A DNA stretch of 64,000 nt from Phaseolus vulgaris (GCF_000499845.2 NC_023756.2:42285393-42349392), one strand, 5' to 3'. Numbered from the stretch's first letter, positions 12,950 to 26,550 are shown. The notes: generated by a model from the sequence alone, not told the origin. Made by a program: numbers and translations.

Positions 12950-14510
12950 GATAGTTGTTCATTTTTCCATAACACGACAGTAATATTTTCAGGATATTGA
13001 TGGTCAACTCATAACATGCACATTGTCTTCGTCCCTCGTTCAACAAACCAGGATTTGGTTCTTTCAAAAGTTGTCTTCAGGATAGCATAAATGGATAACA
13101 ATTGTGTTCCCTTTAGTAATGAGTTCATACACCCCACTAAATTTGTTGTCATGTGGTCATACCTCCTACCTCCGTCATATGCTTGCGTCCATGTTTTCAA
13201 ACGTATTTGATCCATCTAGCCAAAAGCTCAGCGAAATTGTGATCTTAAAGCCGACAATTTTTCTTGACGAATTGGGTTTTTCATTTCTTAACATGTGACA
13301 ATGTCAAAAATAAAATGATTTAAAGCTAATGCGTTGCATCAAAACTGATTAATAAAAGTAAATTAAATTTAAATAGATACTTGTGTCTATCAAGTGTTTA
13401 TTCAACTCGACATTCTTGAACTTCTTATTGAAGTCATATGCAATGTGGAGTGTGCAATATACTGATAGGAGACCATTTCCTTCCCAACCAACTTCTGAAG
13501 ATTTCAATGCTGATAAAATGGTTTTTCCTCTATCATTTATCATGCATATCTTTTGTTGTGGTATGACATGTGGTCACAATAGTCAGAAGAACCAGATCAA
13601 TGTTTTTTTTGTTTCACCTTCAAAATACTGCAAAAGTTAAAGGGAAGATATTTTGGTTGTCATCTTGACCAATTGTTGTTAGCAAAGTCCCATGATATTT
13701 TTCAATCAAGAATGTTCCATCAACTTTGACTATTGCTTTGCAATAATTGAAGCCATCAATGCATGGTTTGAAAGCCCAAAATACACATATCAAGATGTAA
13801 GACAAAGTGTCTTAAACACTGTCTAGAATAAAAGACAAAGTAACAGATCGACAATTGTCCTAAGGACATTTTCTTGAACCGCCTGCAACTATCTTGGAAG
13901 ATAATTATATGATTTGTCTCATTCACCGAATTTCACGACAAACACCTTTTGTTTTTTCATCCATGTTTTTTTATATGTTACATAATAACCATAACAACTT
14001 TAATTTTTGCAATTAAACTTTTCATTAGGATTGATGGATTTGTTTTAACGAAATTGACCACAATAGTTGTGATTTGGGTGGAGTCCAAATTTACGTGATC
14101 ATCAGAAAGAGTGATCAACAAACATGTATGGGGCGCTTCAATATTTTTTTTATCTCCCATGTATTGCGGATATCTTCAACGTTGACATCCATTGTTGCAG
14201 TTAATGCACTGGGCTACATATTGATCCGTCTTTGACTCGACGACAACAAATTTATAGCCTTGAACTATGTGATATTGTTTTATCACACACATAGTAGCCT
14301 CTTTATTAAGAAAAACCATTCGTTCATAATGGTCATATTCAATTACTTGTCTCAATCGACTATAGGAATCACCTTGTTGGAGTGATGACGTTACGAAACC
14401 ACCTTCTTCTCATCGATGTCATCATCTTTACTAAATTCATGAATAATATCTCTGATCACGGACACTTTCTGGGTGCCCATAAAACTGCCTCCAATGTAAA
14501 AGGGATTCAT
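12950..14510 (-). pseudogene. decayed MULE (MuDR-type) transposase
   Basis: Segments in several frames on the minus strand together give the order of a plant MuDR transposase. They are an amino-terminal module (FLNKEATMCVIKQYHI, near 14340-14290), a CPH-type segment (PHTCLLITLSDDH, near 14130), the catalytic region entry (FWAFKPCIDGFNYCKAIVKV and DGTFLIEKYHGTLL, 13805-13620), a middle segment (13543-13349) and the segment TQAYDGGRRYDHMTTNLVGC with MNSLLKGTQ (13215-13009). Such transposases cut and paste elements and leave ~9-bp duplications. Stops and frameshifts are frequent, so no active protein is possible. I could not locate terminal inverted repeats. Confidence 0.85.
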
Positions 14511-16149
14511 CTACCACATGCAACATCAAAATATAATTGTTACTGTAAAGTGCATTGAATGAGTGTGACTACTAGTTGTTAGAAGGATTTTCAATACAAA
14601 CTTTAAAGTATTACCTTGTCAATATCAATGTATAAAACAAGTTGTGCTCCAATCGAAAACTTCTAACCAAGACTTGTTTGATAAATATGCAAAAAACTTT
14701 GGTGAATGAGTATTTTTGCATTGCATTGGTTGGTTCATCAGAATATATAACATAGTTACTTAAAGTTTAAAATTATTAAAAGCAACACAATAACTTTCTC
14801 ATGACACTGAATTCACATATTGGTACATAGTACAAGGCATAACATACAAGCTACATTTTTCATACATTATATATAATATGTACTAGTAAGTTCAAGAAAT
14901 TAAATAATAATGTAGTCATGCATGTGTGTGTGGTATAGTCATTCACTCTTACAAAGTAGTGTTCCTTTGACCAATGCATCGTGCTTCAAAATTCATACAT
15001 ACAAGGTTCAACAAGATGGCATGTGCTTTATGAGCAATGCATACAAAACATAATATCAATTTCATATCACACGTTATATATCATACTGATACTTTGCTAT
15101 ACTTTTTTAAATGGGTATTAAAATTTCCCCTACTATACCAAATATTGATATGACTTTTGACAAATAATACATGGATACCCCATATTAGTTTATTTTAAAG
15201 AGAGAAATATATGCATACATAATAAATATATAACATGATATAAATGAAAAGAGACAATAAAAAGTATTGAATTAAACACCACACGCCCACTTGAAATGAT
15301 AGAGGCTAAATTACTGCTCCTTTAAATTTAAAGATGCAACTCCATAATCAAGACAATCAGTCATAGTCTCTATTGAATTCAAATGTGCAAGTCATTTTGT
15401 CTTATACACTTTCAATTCAAAAATGAATCTTGTTACAAGTGACACTATTGTGCCTATACTCATTCCAATGTGTACACATGAATGGCGATTTCAATTCAAC
15501 AAATATTCTTGAAATCGTAGTAGGGAAAATGTACTATCAATTTAAATCTTCATCCACTTCTCAACTTGTAGTGGTTTTGAGTCAACGTTTTCTCCATGCA
15601 TTGCTTTGACATGTAATAAAGCTTGGAAGAGAGATCCCTGGATGTAGTTCATGTTCAACCTTCAATGTCACCCACAACCTTCAAATGTACATACGTGTGT
15701 TCCTTCAATGTCACACAGTTCCTTTAAATCTACATATGCGCTAGAGTTGTAGGTGGAATTCACTAAATTTATGTGTATTATTAAATTTATGACCATATAT
15801 TCACACAAGCATACTACTCTTGCACCATTTACTGAATTGTGTTGGCTGGTTTTTGTGCTTTTGGAGTTCAAGTATTGTCTTTTTCGTTATACTACTATCT
15901 ACTCACCCTTTAAATTCATGTAAGCATTGTTTTGTATTGAACCTTTCCATTCATCTACGTAACATTCACTTTCTTTCATCCATAACACCAATTATTCCTT
16001 CAGCAGTGTTGGAGTTGCATTAGTTTTAACACACACAGACACCTTACACTAAGTCAGTCTTAAGTTTATTTTGTCAAAGTTACCTTCTTAGTATTTAAGA
16101 AATTTTGAACTTTCATATATATTTTTTGTATAGGTTCGGATAACAATGA
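14511..16149. other. stretch without a recognisable gene between the MULE and PMD relics
   Basis: It is AT-rich with only short ORFs (for example 15668-15871 minus and 15820-16023 plus), none recognisable. It may be the shared 5' region of the divergent transposase and plant-mobile-domain relics. Confidence 0.5.
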
Positions 16150-18130
16150 CAACCAATGCACGACTACCATAACATATGTCCATCTTACAGCTACAACATA
16201 AACATGTGAAAAAGACTTTATGGGAAGGGAACAAAAGACTCATACGACCTAAACGACATGCCATATGGGTTCTCAAACATTTTGAACGACTTGATCACCT
16301 AGTCATAAATTTAATTGAACATGTTGAGTTCGAAATCTTATTGATTTTGACGAACATTGACATAAATCACCATCTAGTTACAACATTGGTCGAGAGGTGG
16401 AAAGCTGAGCCACACACCTTTCATTTGCCACTCCAAAAGCCACAATCACCTTAAAAGATGTTACAGTTCAACTTGGACTCCCAATTGATGGGGAACTTGT
16501 GATGGGTGATAGTAGTGGTGACTTGGTATGTGTGTGTGAGGAATTGTTGAAATTTGTGGCAGCAAAAACTATGGTTCAAGGAAACACAATCAATATATCT
16601 TGGTTGAATAGTTCTTTTTGATATTTGGCACATGATGCAACTGATGTTATTATTACACAACATGCATGAGTGCACTTGTTGAGATTGATTGGAAATGTAT
16701 CAATGTCAGACACATCAAAGAGTCAAGTTCATCTAATGTATCTATTGTTACTGGTTGACTTAAATAATGTGTCAAACTTTAGTTGGGGGTCAACTGTGTT
16801 GGCTTGTTTGTATCGTGCACTGGATCACAATATCAATTATAATTAAGACAATATCGAATGGTGCATGATGTTTTTATAATGCTAGATGTGGGGCCGAATG
16901 ACATGTTTTTCATCGACTACTGACCCATTGAGTGTTGAGGAGATAGTTGTCGGTGTTGTTTTTTCACTTGCGAAAAGGTTATTCTTTTTTTTTATTCATG
17001 TTAATGTTGTGTGTTTAAAAAGTTTGTATTAATTATTTCATGACAAACGTTTATCGCATATGGTCTAGAAACTTACTTTGAACAAACACAAATGTGATTA
17101 TAGTGGGTCAAATTCAGAAGACGCTTGATCAGATGCGGTTGAAACAAGTTATCATTTTATCCTTAAACAACTAATTTTTTTCCAAATAATCCAAAAAAGT
17201 AATAATGTTATTTTTTGTCGTTGAATGTTTTTGTGGACTCCACATCGATGACTCAAAATTAGTGGTATAATTACAATATATTTTTCAGTTGTAAGTTGTG
17301 CGATTATACTTGTAATTTGTTTTGAAACTATCAAATTTCATCAAGCACACCGAATGATGCGACAATTCTAGTTTCAACAACATATTCCACATGACCCATG
17401 CAACCTCAATGAAGTTCACAGAGAAGACATGCGTGGAAGAACAAATATGTATTGACCACAATATCACCAAAGGTGGATAACAATGTGGAATGATTGACAA
17501 AACCTTAATTTAGGGAATATCATTCTATGAAAAATGGTCATTTGTACGATGTTTCAACTTACACACAATAGATCACCAATCATACCATCCGCTACGTCTC
17601 ACCTAGAGAGGTCATGTCTAAAGACAATGTAAGCTAAATCTACAACTTATTTCATATTTTAATTTTATTAAACACTATATTAATTATTATTTTAAACAAC
17701 AATATGGCACGCCACCCGACAGTCAACCCCACCATTCTGAAGGCCATCATCATCATGTTGAGTCTTATTCAAATGTTGCACAATTTGGACAACAAACTTT
17801 TTTTCAATAGTTCTCCCTATCAACCACCAGAAATATTCAACTTTATGGAGTATCACCCCAACATGTCTGGCCATTTCTCTACCAACAAATGTCATCAACT
17901 TACACCAATTTTCCATTGCATGGAAATATTTTTCTCCAAGTCCATCACAAATGTTTAGTACTTCAATAGTGACACCATCTTCCACATTTCGTCCAATTCT
18001 CACCACACATTATTATCAATCCACAATGTCTTCATATGGATCCAAATTTCCATGAAAAACTAACGAAGGGGAAAACAATAAGGACGATAGTCCACGTCCA
18101 TCGAGACAACGAAGAAGACCCTCGTGTGGG
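16150..18130 (+). pseudogene. decayed plant mobile domain (PMD / MAIN-like) gene
   Basis: The plus strand encodes in pieces the plant mobile domain, found in transposons and in domesticated MAIN-family genes. At 16280-16440 it reads LVTTLVERWKAEPHTFHLPL. It continues in other frames with QLGLPIDGELVMGDSSGDL (near 16461-16525), WGSTVLACLYRALDH (about 16781-16827), FHQAHRMMRQF with FQQHIPHDPCNLNEVH then REDMRGRTN (17335-17455) and WITMWND (about 17474-17497). A Pro/His/Gln-rich tail (about 17700-18120) is typical of these proteins. Stops and frameshifts interrupt it throughout. It is transcribed away from the MULE transposase, consistent with known PMD-carrying MULEs (inference). Confidence 0.8.
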
Positions 18131-18528
18131 ACATAATCTCATAGATAGTTCGTTCATCTTTATGTTAAAATAATTCTGTAAATTGTTCAAATTAAATTAA
18201 ATTGTCAGTGTATTTCACTTAATGTCAGACTTCCATGTTATTTTTTGGTACTCTAACTTTTTTAAAACATCTAATTGTTACTTAATAACAATTATTATGT
18301 CTTAGGGTTTACATGTCACATTTTTTATTAAGATTATCTTTTACTATGTACATGATTTTAATACTATTTCTTAAGTTAAATATATAACTAAGTAACGACT
18401 CAGGTCCAGATTTAAAAAAAAATCCAATTTTCAAAAAAAATCTAATTTTCACAATTCAGTTAATTACAATTTTAGGTTTCTCCCTTTATCATTTGGGATA
18501 TAGAATTTTGGGTTTAAATGTTTTACTT

Positions 18529-18878
18529 TATTAAGAAGTGGACTTTAAGTATAATTCAACCTCATAAAATCGGCTTATGAGGTGAGGTTTGCCCCCACTT
18601 GTATATTATGAAATGCTCTAAACTCTAGTCGATGTGTGATCTCCAACACACCCCGTCATGCCTAGAGTGACAACTCGTGCATGAAATAACATATTATGGG
18701 TGATCTGATAAACACAATAAACAATCGCTAGGATAGGCTCAAATCGGCTATGATACCATATTAAGAAGTGGACTTTAAGCCTAACTCAACCTCATAAAAC
18801 CAACTTATGAAGTGAGGTTTGCACTCACTTGTATACTATGAAATGTTCTAATCTGTGCTCAATGGGGGATCTCCAACA
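18529..18878 (-). mobile_element. TRIM, a 350-bp terminal-repeat retrotransposon in miniature
   Basis: Two 120-bp direct repeats (18529-18648 and 18759-18878) flank a 110-bp interior. On the minus strand each begins TGTTGGAGATC. After the 5' copy comes TGGTATCATAGCC, a near match to the plant primer-binding site TGGTATCAGAGC. Just before the 3' copy is the purine-rich GACGGGGTG. This is a complete LTR-retroelement skeleton without coding capacity, so it must have been mobilised in trans. The flanking pentamers (TACTT, ACCTT) match only partly, so the target duplication is uncertain. Confidence 0.9.
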
Positions 18879-20559
18879 ACCTTAACAAATTTTAGCATTA
18901 ATAGTTACAAGTTTATGTTTTACAGTTATAAGCTACATTTATACGATTTACTGCTTAACAATCTCTCAGTTTTAAGTTTTCAATTAAGGTTTTCAGAAAA
19001 TTTTCAACATCTTAGATTTACCATAATTATTAATTTTTATATATTCTTTTCAAACAAAATAACACAACCAAATCTTTCTTAAATTATTCTACCATTTAAA
19101 AAAAATTAACAAGTTTTCTTTCAATAACAAAATCATTGAAATAAAATTATACATGAACGAGTTTAGTATAATCTGATATAAGTATAGTTGTACATAATAA
19201 CAAAGTACAAATTCAGTTTAACAACATTTTACATAAATCATTGTTCAGATGCACAATTTTAACATAATTTTTTTTTTATCTTTTAATTAAAATCATATGA
19301 ACCAAATACAATTTATTTACAAATGCTATCCGGCCAAAATTTAACCCAAACTTATATTTGTCATGTAATTTCTTTAAAATTTCTTTAAAATTATTTCGTA
19401 CTTTCCATATACGATTTGCCTAATTTTAAAATAAAAAACAATTTGTCCATTTCAAAACATAAATATGAAATCAAATTATATCCTTTTAGGAAAAAAAAAT
19501 CTTCCTTTGTAAATGAGAGCTACCAAATGCGTGACAATTAAACACATTAGCTTGCATACTATTATTACTAAATTGGAAATTTTATATGAATTGTATAATT
19601 TGATTATAGTTTTTTAAACAAAACTATAAATTTGTTAAACTCGGGTAATTTTGGAAAAAAATATTAAGATTAAAATTGAAATCGAAATACAAAACAACAA
19701 TATATTAAATAAATATTTGGAATCTTTTAAATTTTGGACTAAATTATATATTCAATCCCCTTTAATTTTTAATACATAATTTTAATCTCTATTGTTTTTT
19801 CTGCAATGTTAGTATTCAGTTTTTAAAATTTCAATTTTTTTTATCTAATGCTAAATTGTAACTAAAATCAGAAGATGAATAGAAAAAAAATCACAAATTG
19901 AGGAATCTGGAGAACCAAATATTAACTTGACCTATTTAAAAATTAAATTCTATTTACAGAGAATATATTTACTTGTCCAATTACTCTCATTGAAATGAAT
20001 GTTATATCATCCATAATTTATTAGATATTCATCTTAATTTTCTGAATCTTATAATACCACATAAATTTAAATATTCTAAAAAAACCACTCCAATATCAAA
20101 GTTGCTAAAACAAATACTTAACTTAATTTCATAAATTATATAATAGAAAATATATTAATACTTAAAACATTATCACTTTTTGTTCAAAACATTTTTTTTC
20201 TCAAACAACTATGTTTATATTGCAATATCACCTCACTTGCTCCTATAGTAGATTTTGTCAAGCACCATTGCTTAACTTTTAACCAACATTTTATAAGTGC
20301 AACAACATAGAACATTGTATATCTAAAGTATGGGGTGATTTATTCCTTCCATCGTTTCTATGTCTTATCAGGATCATTGAAAAGGAACCTCATCTGATTA
20401 GTTTTTTTTTCTTGGCTTATGCATGAAACAAATCAATCATTTTTTTCACAGATGATAAGATCTTCTGAGGGTCCATTTCATTTTAATTTCATAATGAAAA
20501 AGTTTCACGGTTAGGAAAATTGTACAGAGATACAATGTGAAGTCAAAAAGGGTGAAAAG
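18879..20559. other. gene-free AT-rich stretch
   Basis: I see no gene here. Words resembling dispersed legume repeats (for example AATCCCCTTTAATTTTTAAT near 19755) are present, but no bounded element could be defined. Confidence 0.55.
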
Positions 20560-20762
20560 TTACAAGACAGAGATGATGCAGTGTGTGATTGCCTTTCCAC
20601 CATCACACACTGCATGAAAATTGACCTCCACAAAACTTGAACTGCTTAAAAATTGACCTCCATAAAACTTGTATACATTGAAAAGAATAAGAAATGCATC
20701 ACCTCCAAAATGGAGTACAGCAGCACAGTATTTGAAATCAACCATTAGAGCAAAGACATTTC

Positions 20763-23700
20763 TTAAGTTTGCCTTTTGAAACTCAAATCAACATCTCCAT
20801 CAATCTGCAAGAAACAGAAACCGTATTTATACATTAAAATCAAGGTGTCAGCCAGCCAAAGCAACAAAGCTTGAGACTTACTGTTTTAGCAAGTTCTTTG
20901 GCTTTTTCATCATTGAAACCTAGAGTAGCCAAAATCAATTGACCTGCTGATTCTTTTTGTGACCAAATTCCTAGAAGTATATGTGTCACGTTCATTTCTC
21001 CTCCTTCACCTATATTTTATGTCATAATTTTAGTAAATAGACAAGAGAGAGCGTAAAAAAAATTAAGATCATTAGATAGCAAGATCAACATTGTACAAAT
21101 GCAACATCACAAGGTCATATTGCAAATACATTAGACAATGGCTTGGTTGATAAGCATTTACTTTCATTGATAGATGGCTAATTAACTGAGCCATAACTTG
21201 GATAGCATTTATAACTTAAATATTTAACATCACTAAAGTTACTTTAAGGTTAAAAGTAAAAAATAAGAGCTTTAAAATGAAGTTGCTCGATAATTTTATA
21301 ATTTGAAAGTTACTTCTAAATTAAAAACTGTTTGGTAATGTGTTTTTGACTCTTGAGGTTTTGAATTGAGGAGGAGAAGCTCCTAAAATCAGCGAAAAAA
21401 ACCCCTTTGTTTTGTAAAAATGTGTCTGGAACAACTCTTAAAAGTGTAAAAGAAACCCAAAATTATTAGAGTAAGACATTAACTTGAGCAACACTATTAA
21501 AACGGCTAAGGCTAAAGTTATAAAACTATTAAGGTTAAGCATGTTCTTAGTCCCTAAACAGTTGCAAATTTTATTTGTAGTCCTTAAACAAAAAAAATCA
21601 CGTTTTTGGTCCCTAGACTTTCCTCTGTGAACTGTTTTAGTCTCAGCTGTCAAGTAACACTGTTAATCGATGATAAAAGAGTTACATTGACAACCTATTG
21701 CAGAGCCATCAAGGAATCTAGTGAGGCAGTCTGTTATATGCTAAAGTTTTGGGATTTGATTAATATTATTATTGGGTTGTTAAGATTTAATTAGTTAGGA
21801 TTTTATCATTTATTTATTTTATTAGGATTTTATGATATTTAGTACTCTATAAATAGAGTATTGAACTATTATTTGAGATATGAATAATATATGCAGTTTG
21901 TTTCCTTTTCTCAATTCTCTATCATTGTTCTTGTTCTTGGTATAATCGGAAGCCACCTAAAGGTTCCCTTTGTCCAAAGCCTGATCGTTCTTCGAAATCT
22001 CTTACGAGAGGACCTAGACGCTTCTACACACGATCGTTCATATCACAGTCACGCACAGTTTTTTTCTGTAAATTGTGTTTTTCATCTCTCATGTTTAGAC
22101 TAATTGATGACATCAAAGTAATGGAAGAGAGATTAAAAATACATTTTGCCAAAAACAATATGCATGTTGTCTCATCATCAGACTCCTTGATCATCTGACA
22201 AGTCACTGAGTTGTTAATGTGACTATAACATCATCAATTAACATTGTTACTCCATAGCAATGACTAAAACTATTCATATAGGAAAAGTATAGAGAACAAA
22301 ATCACTGGTAATTATGTTTAATGGCTAAGTAAAATTTGCAACAGCAGCTGAAAATATAATTAACCAAATCAAAGCTAACTTCTTTTGACAAGGTATTTAT
22401 TAAGTAATGTTGAAAAAAATATGTCATTTAAAATTAATTTTCATACTTCGGAGCGTCTTTCTATCAAAAGAGGCACAGCTTCTTTCTACTTGACAACGCA
22501 AAAGCACCAATGGATTCATTTCATTCAATAATAAGTAACTAGCAAAATGGAAATATTTAAAAAGGGAAAATCATAAATGGAACAATGAATCTAGCTGATG
22601 ATCATTTGTAAAAACTGTACACGGGATAGTAGTTGTTCCTCGTCATAGCAGGAACCATGCATACCTGATTTCAGTTTCTCCTCAATAGCCCAATCAAGGG
22701 CTGACTTGGCTGGTTCGGTCAAAGGAGGATGTTCAGGGCTGAAGTAATACAAGTCAGACTTCCCAAGTAGATTTAAAGTTTCTTCACGAACTTTGAAAAG
22801 AGTAATTCCATTAGCTCTTAAGAATTTAGCAGCTCTACTTGTTCCTGAAAAGAAAACAAGAAATGACTAAGATGCACCGATACACTCATCCAGCCAATGC
22901 ATCTGTCAATGACACATCTGACACAGATACATTTGAAATACGTATCTGAAAAGTGTCAGCAATTAAAGATAAAAGGGTGCTTAATATACGTAGAAAGAAA
23001 GATTACTTAGAAGTTAGAACTGTTGCTTATTGGTACAAATTATAATCCTGTTTTATGAATTCTCGTATTTATTTATTACCCCATGCTCAATAAGATAACA
23101 TGTCCCAAGGATCCACACTCCAATACCTTTTACCTAAAATAGCCTCATATATAACATTCCACTATATATATAGCAATCATATATTATAGTCATTTTTTTT
23201 TCTTTTCAGTCTTATATTCTTCAACCATCATTTTTATTTTTATATTATTCCAAACATTAAACATGCATAAAATATATAATTTTGTGATTTATTCCACGAA
23301 ATCATTTTCAGGATTTGATATTTGAGTACCACTTTATTAAAAACAAGCAATGTTGATAGAAGCAACTCTCACTCTCACTATTTGTATATACATTTGGATA
23401 TATATTTAATAATGATTTTTGTGAATTGTATATATGCATAAATATATACCTTGGACGTATCTGAACATATCGTATCCTGTATTTTTTAAGATGAGACGAA
23501 TTGTATCAGATACGACATGTATCTGATACTCTTATCGTATCCATGCATCATAAGGGTATACTAAAGGCACAAAGCAGAGCAATATTTAAAATGATTGAGT
23601 ACCCAAGAAGACAAAATACCTTTAGGGAATTCAAATGGCAGGATCTTGCCAAAAAGATTTAAAATGGAATTTATTTCAACTACAAGAAGTGAAGTAGATT

Positions 23701-25121
23701 CTAGTGTCAAACTTTCAGTGGCACATTTGATTTAGGTTTCACAACATCTGAAGTTATAGTGACAGCCATGTACATGATACCATTTTTCTTTCAAAAATAA
23801 CGAAGTATGAAACATGAATACAATCGCTCAAAATGTAGTGGGAGAAGCCACAAGGAAATTTCAATGAAAACTTGAGTATGTCTACCTCGTGATATATTAT
23901 TGTTGAACCCATAAAACAGGGGAAAAAAACATTCCACTGACCTCCCATAACCATTCAAAAAAGATAATTAACATCTTTTACTGGTATCCATTCAAGAAGA
24001 CATGCATGTCTGCACAACTTTCTTCATAAGCTAAGCACTTAAATCAACTTACACACTAAACATTTATAAAAGAAAAATCCATTTAACTTCTCCAAAAGCT
24101 AAAGTGCATATGTTGAATATTACTTTACAGAAACAACTTAATTCATTTCACCATCTTATTTTTTATCTCCTATATAAGTGTTAAAAGGTTTAGGGTTAAA
24201 TCCGCTTTTTATCTCTGTAGTTTCTTCAATGTGCAATCTTAGTCTAACATTCATATATCATCTGATTGCTAAAAGAAAATGCTAAAGTGTTTCCAGTGAT
24301 AACATATGTGAGAGATTATTGTGTTTTTAGTGATAATAAATCTTATTATTAAAGATATAACTTAGTTAACACACACATGACAACTTATTAGCAGTGAAGT
24401 AAATTGCAATTAAATGTTTGGAGTCCAAAATTACAACTGGAGGAACCAAAGTAGATTTGAGCCAAAGTGTATGTGAACAAAATCGATTCAATGATAGAAG
24501 CACTAGTTTTCATGGCTATTACTGAAATTGAAAAACACCAATTGCAACAAACCTTCAACCAAAATCCCCATCAGAAGAGCCTCGGTTCCCGTGTTGGGAA
24601 ACTTTATCTTCCTCGCCTCCAATTCCGCCATTGCAAACGATTTTATAGCCCTCGCCGACCACCTGAACCAAACACAACCGTCAAACACATGCACACACAA
24701 CCAATTACCACACTGGAAAACGTGAACAAGAGCAGCAGCAACAACTGCGACTCACTTTGGGGTTTTCTCCGGCACAGCATCGGGGGTTTTCCTGCAAAAA
24801 CAAAAAAAATAAAGGAGGAAACTTTCAGCAACCCAATACGACCCAGAAGGAAATTCGAGAGACCCATCACCATGGAAGGGTCTCAGGGGCGTTGGCAGAG
24901 CGAGAAACTTACGGGGTGGGGAGGCTAAACGAAACCGTTGCTGAAGAGGCACGGCAATTGGTATTGGGGAGGGAACGGGATGATGAGGTGGTGCGTAGGA
25001 GAGTGATCCTGGCGCCGAAGAGAGAGGTGGGAGGGAGAGTGCAGTGGTTGGAGTTAGAATGGAGTGAGGAGTGAGGAGAGAGTGTGTGTAGGGATGGAGA
25101 AAGTGTGGGGATGGAAGCCAT
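20763..25121 (-). CDS. CLPT1: CLPT1/CLPT2, plastid Clp protease accessory subunit (Clp-N domain)
   Basis: This is a small stromal protein that binds the ClpP/R core of the chloroplast Clp protease and aids its assembly. Six exons are read on the minus strand: 24913-25121, 24756-24791, 24553-24662, 22665-22844, 20882-21009 and 20763-20804. All junctions are GT/AG and phases are consistent, giving 234 residues, close to the ~240 usual for CLPT. Residues 1-65 are Ser/Thr-rich and acid-poor, like a transit peptide. The Clp-N fold starts at W83 (WSARAIKSFAMAELEARK), continues with NTGTEALLMGILVEG, LLGKSDLYYFSPEHPPLTEP and HILLGIWSQKESAG, and ends DLSFKRQT. There is no AAA+ ATPase domain, which separates it from ClpC. 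CLPT1 and CLPT2 cannot be told apart here. Introns 3 and 4 carry repeats. Confidence 0.94.
21774..21960 (+). mobile_element. LTR-like fragment in CLPT intron 4
   Basis: An AT-rich stretch ends in a promoter-like CTATAAATAGAG (near 21846-21857). It is followed about 80 bases later by TTGGTATAATCGGAAGCC, which resembles a tRNA-Met primer-binding site after an LTR. It could be the 3' part of an LTR plus the start of an interior. No partner LTR or coding region was found. Confidence 0.4.
22871..23549. mobile_element. MITE-like insertion in CLPT intron 3
   Basis: The stretch begins GATGCACCGATAC and ends GTATCCATGCATC, an imperfect 13-bp inverted repeat with two mismatches. GATACG/CGTATC words recur near both ends, and the centre is AT-rich. 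There is no coding capacity. The flanks share TAA, but a stray base at the right edge leaves the target duplication unproven. Confidence 0.5.
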
Positions 25122-26011
25122 TGGAAAGAGATGAAGAGAGAAAGGAGAAAGAGAGAGTGAGGTTTTGAGAAGAGTGGGTAAAGAGAGAGATTAAGTAATT
25201 TTTTTATGTTATTATTTTTAATAATACCTAAGATAAAATAACTATTTAAAATATCAAAATAACTAAAATTACTTCCACGTCAAAATAACATAAATTACTA
25301 AAATTATATTTAAAATAATTAATTTTATTCATTACTTCATTCAAAATGTTCTCCAATATGTTTAATGAAGATAATTTGAATGGTAAATAAATGTTTTTTA
25401 AGATACAATAGGAGATTTAATGCTATTATTAAGTGTTTTAGTTGTTGAGATGTTCACACAAATAATCAAAATTATTGTGATATGTATGAAAATGTCTCAT
25501 AATTATAATACACATTTCACATCCTTTATTTTAAACAAATAATTTTCCTTTACAAAATGGTATTGAAGCTCTAAGTATACATTCTACATTTTTTATTGTT
25601 AGCTTCTTGATTTTAAGTAAATAACTTGCTTTTATGGACATGTGGGTCATTTTAATTAATGTATTTCATTATGGATAAAATTATCAATGTAAAGTAGTAT
25701 TTCATGTTATATATGGTTAATGTAACTCCAAAACTTCATTAAACATGGGAAATTTAATGAACATAGTGATATCAACTTATAACCTTCAGAAATACATGTT
25801 AGATCTAAAAGTTTTATGACATCACTACTTTGAATATGAATTGTATGCCTTCTATAATCACAAAGACAAAATTAACATTTTTTTATATTACTAGGAAAAA
25901 AATTCATTAATGCATATATAATTTATAATACTTAATATACTTGAAAAATCACATTTCCATATTATCACGATTATTATTCTATGATAAAGGTGAGTGAGTT
26001 ATATTTTTTAA
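25122..26011. other. gene-free stretch upstream of CLPT
   Basis: This AT-rich sequence starts at the CLPT 5' end, where a purine-rich GAGAGA tract (25075-25195) probably lies in the 5'UTR or core promoter. No other gene is visible. Confidence 0.5.
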
Positions 26012-26550
26012 GGATGACAAACACAGTCAGGTTTGACGGACTGACCCGTCATCATTTAACGAGATGGGACGGGTTAATATTTTTAACCCGTCAACCCGTA
26101 TTAATCTGATTCACCTAATCCGTCAACCCGACAGGCTAGCCTGTCAGTCCGTCCTTCTTTATTTTTGACTATATTAAAGATAATCTCATGCTTTTGAAAT
26201 TAAAATTTGTGGTGATCAGTATTTTATATAGAACTTTATTTATATTAATTTCTTTATAAATAATTTGATTCATTGAAATATTGTTGACATTTATTTTATT
26301 TTGTTAGGTATTATACTTTATTTAATTAAAATATTAAAGTTTGATTCAAATTTATTACTCTTCCTTACATTTTTATTATTTAAAAAGTCATATCAATAAC
26401 TACAACAAAGTAAAAAAAAAAAAGTGGCAGGTCTGCTAGCCTGCTCACCCACTCTTTAACGGAACGAGTTACAAATTTCAAATTGTATCACCTTGGCAGG
26501 CAATGTCGGGTTTAGCCAAATCAAGTTAGGTTGACCCGTTTTGCCAACAT
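26012..26550. mobile_element. hAT-like non-autonomous repeat (GACCCG family)
   Basis: The left end (GGATGACAAACACAGTCAGG) and the reverse complement of the right end (ATGTTGGCAAAACGGGTCAA) are imperfect inverted repeats. GACCCGTC, AACCCGTC and CCTGTCAGTCCG words are repeated inside, as in widespread plant elements that begin with GGATGGCAAAACGGGT. No ORF is present. Target duplications could not be read with confidence. Confidence 0.5.

Noticed and set aside
17692..18006. 104-codon minus-strand ORF over the PMD tail
   Set aside because: It is antisense to the Pro/His/Gln-rich tail of the plant-mobile-domain relic and has no family match.
24467..25074. plus-strand ORFs of 153 and 105 codons at the CLPT 5' end
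   Set aside because: They lie antisense to CLPT exons 1-3 and cross their introns; no family signature.
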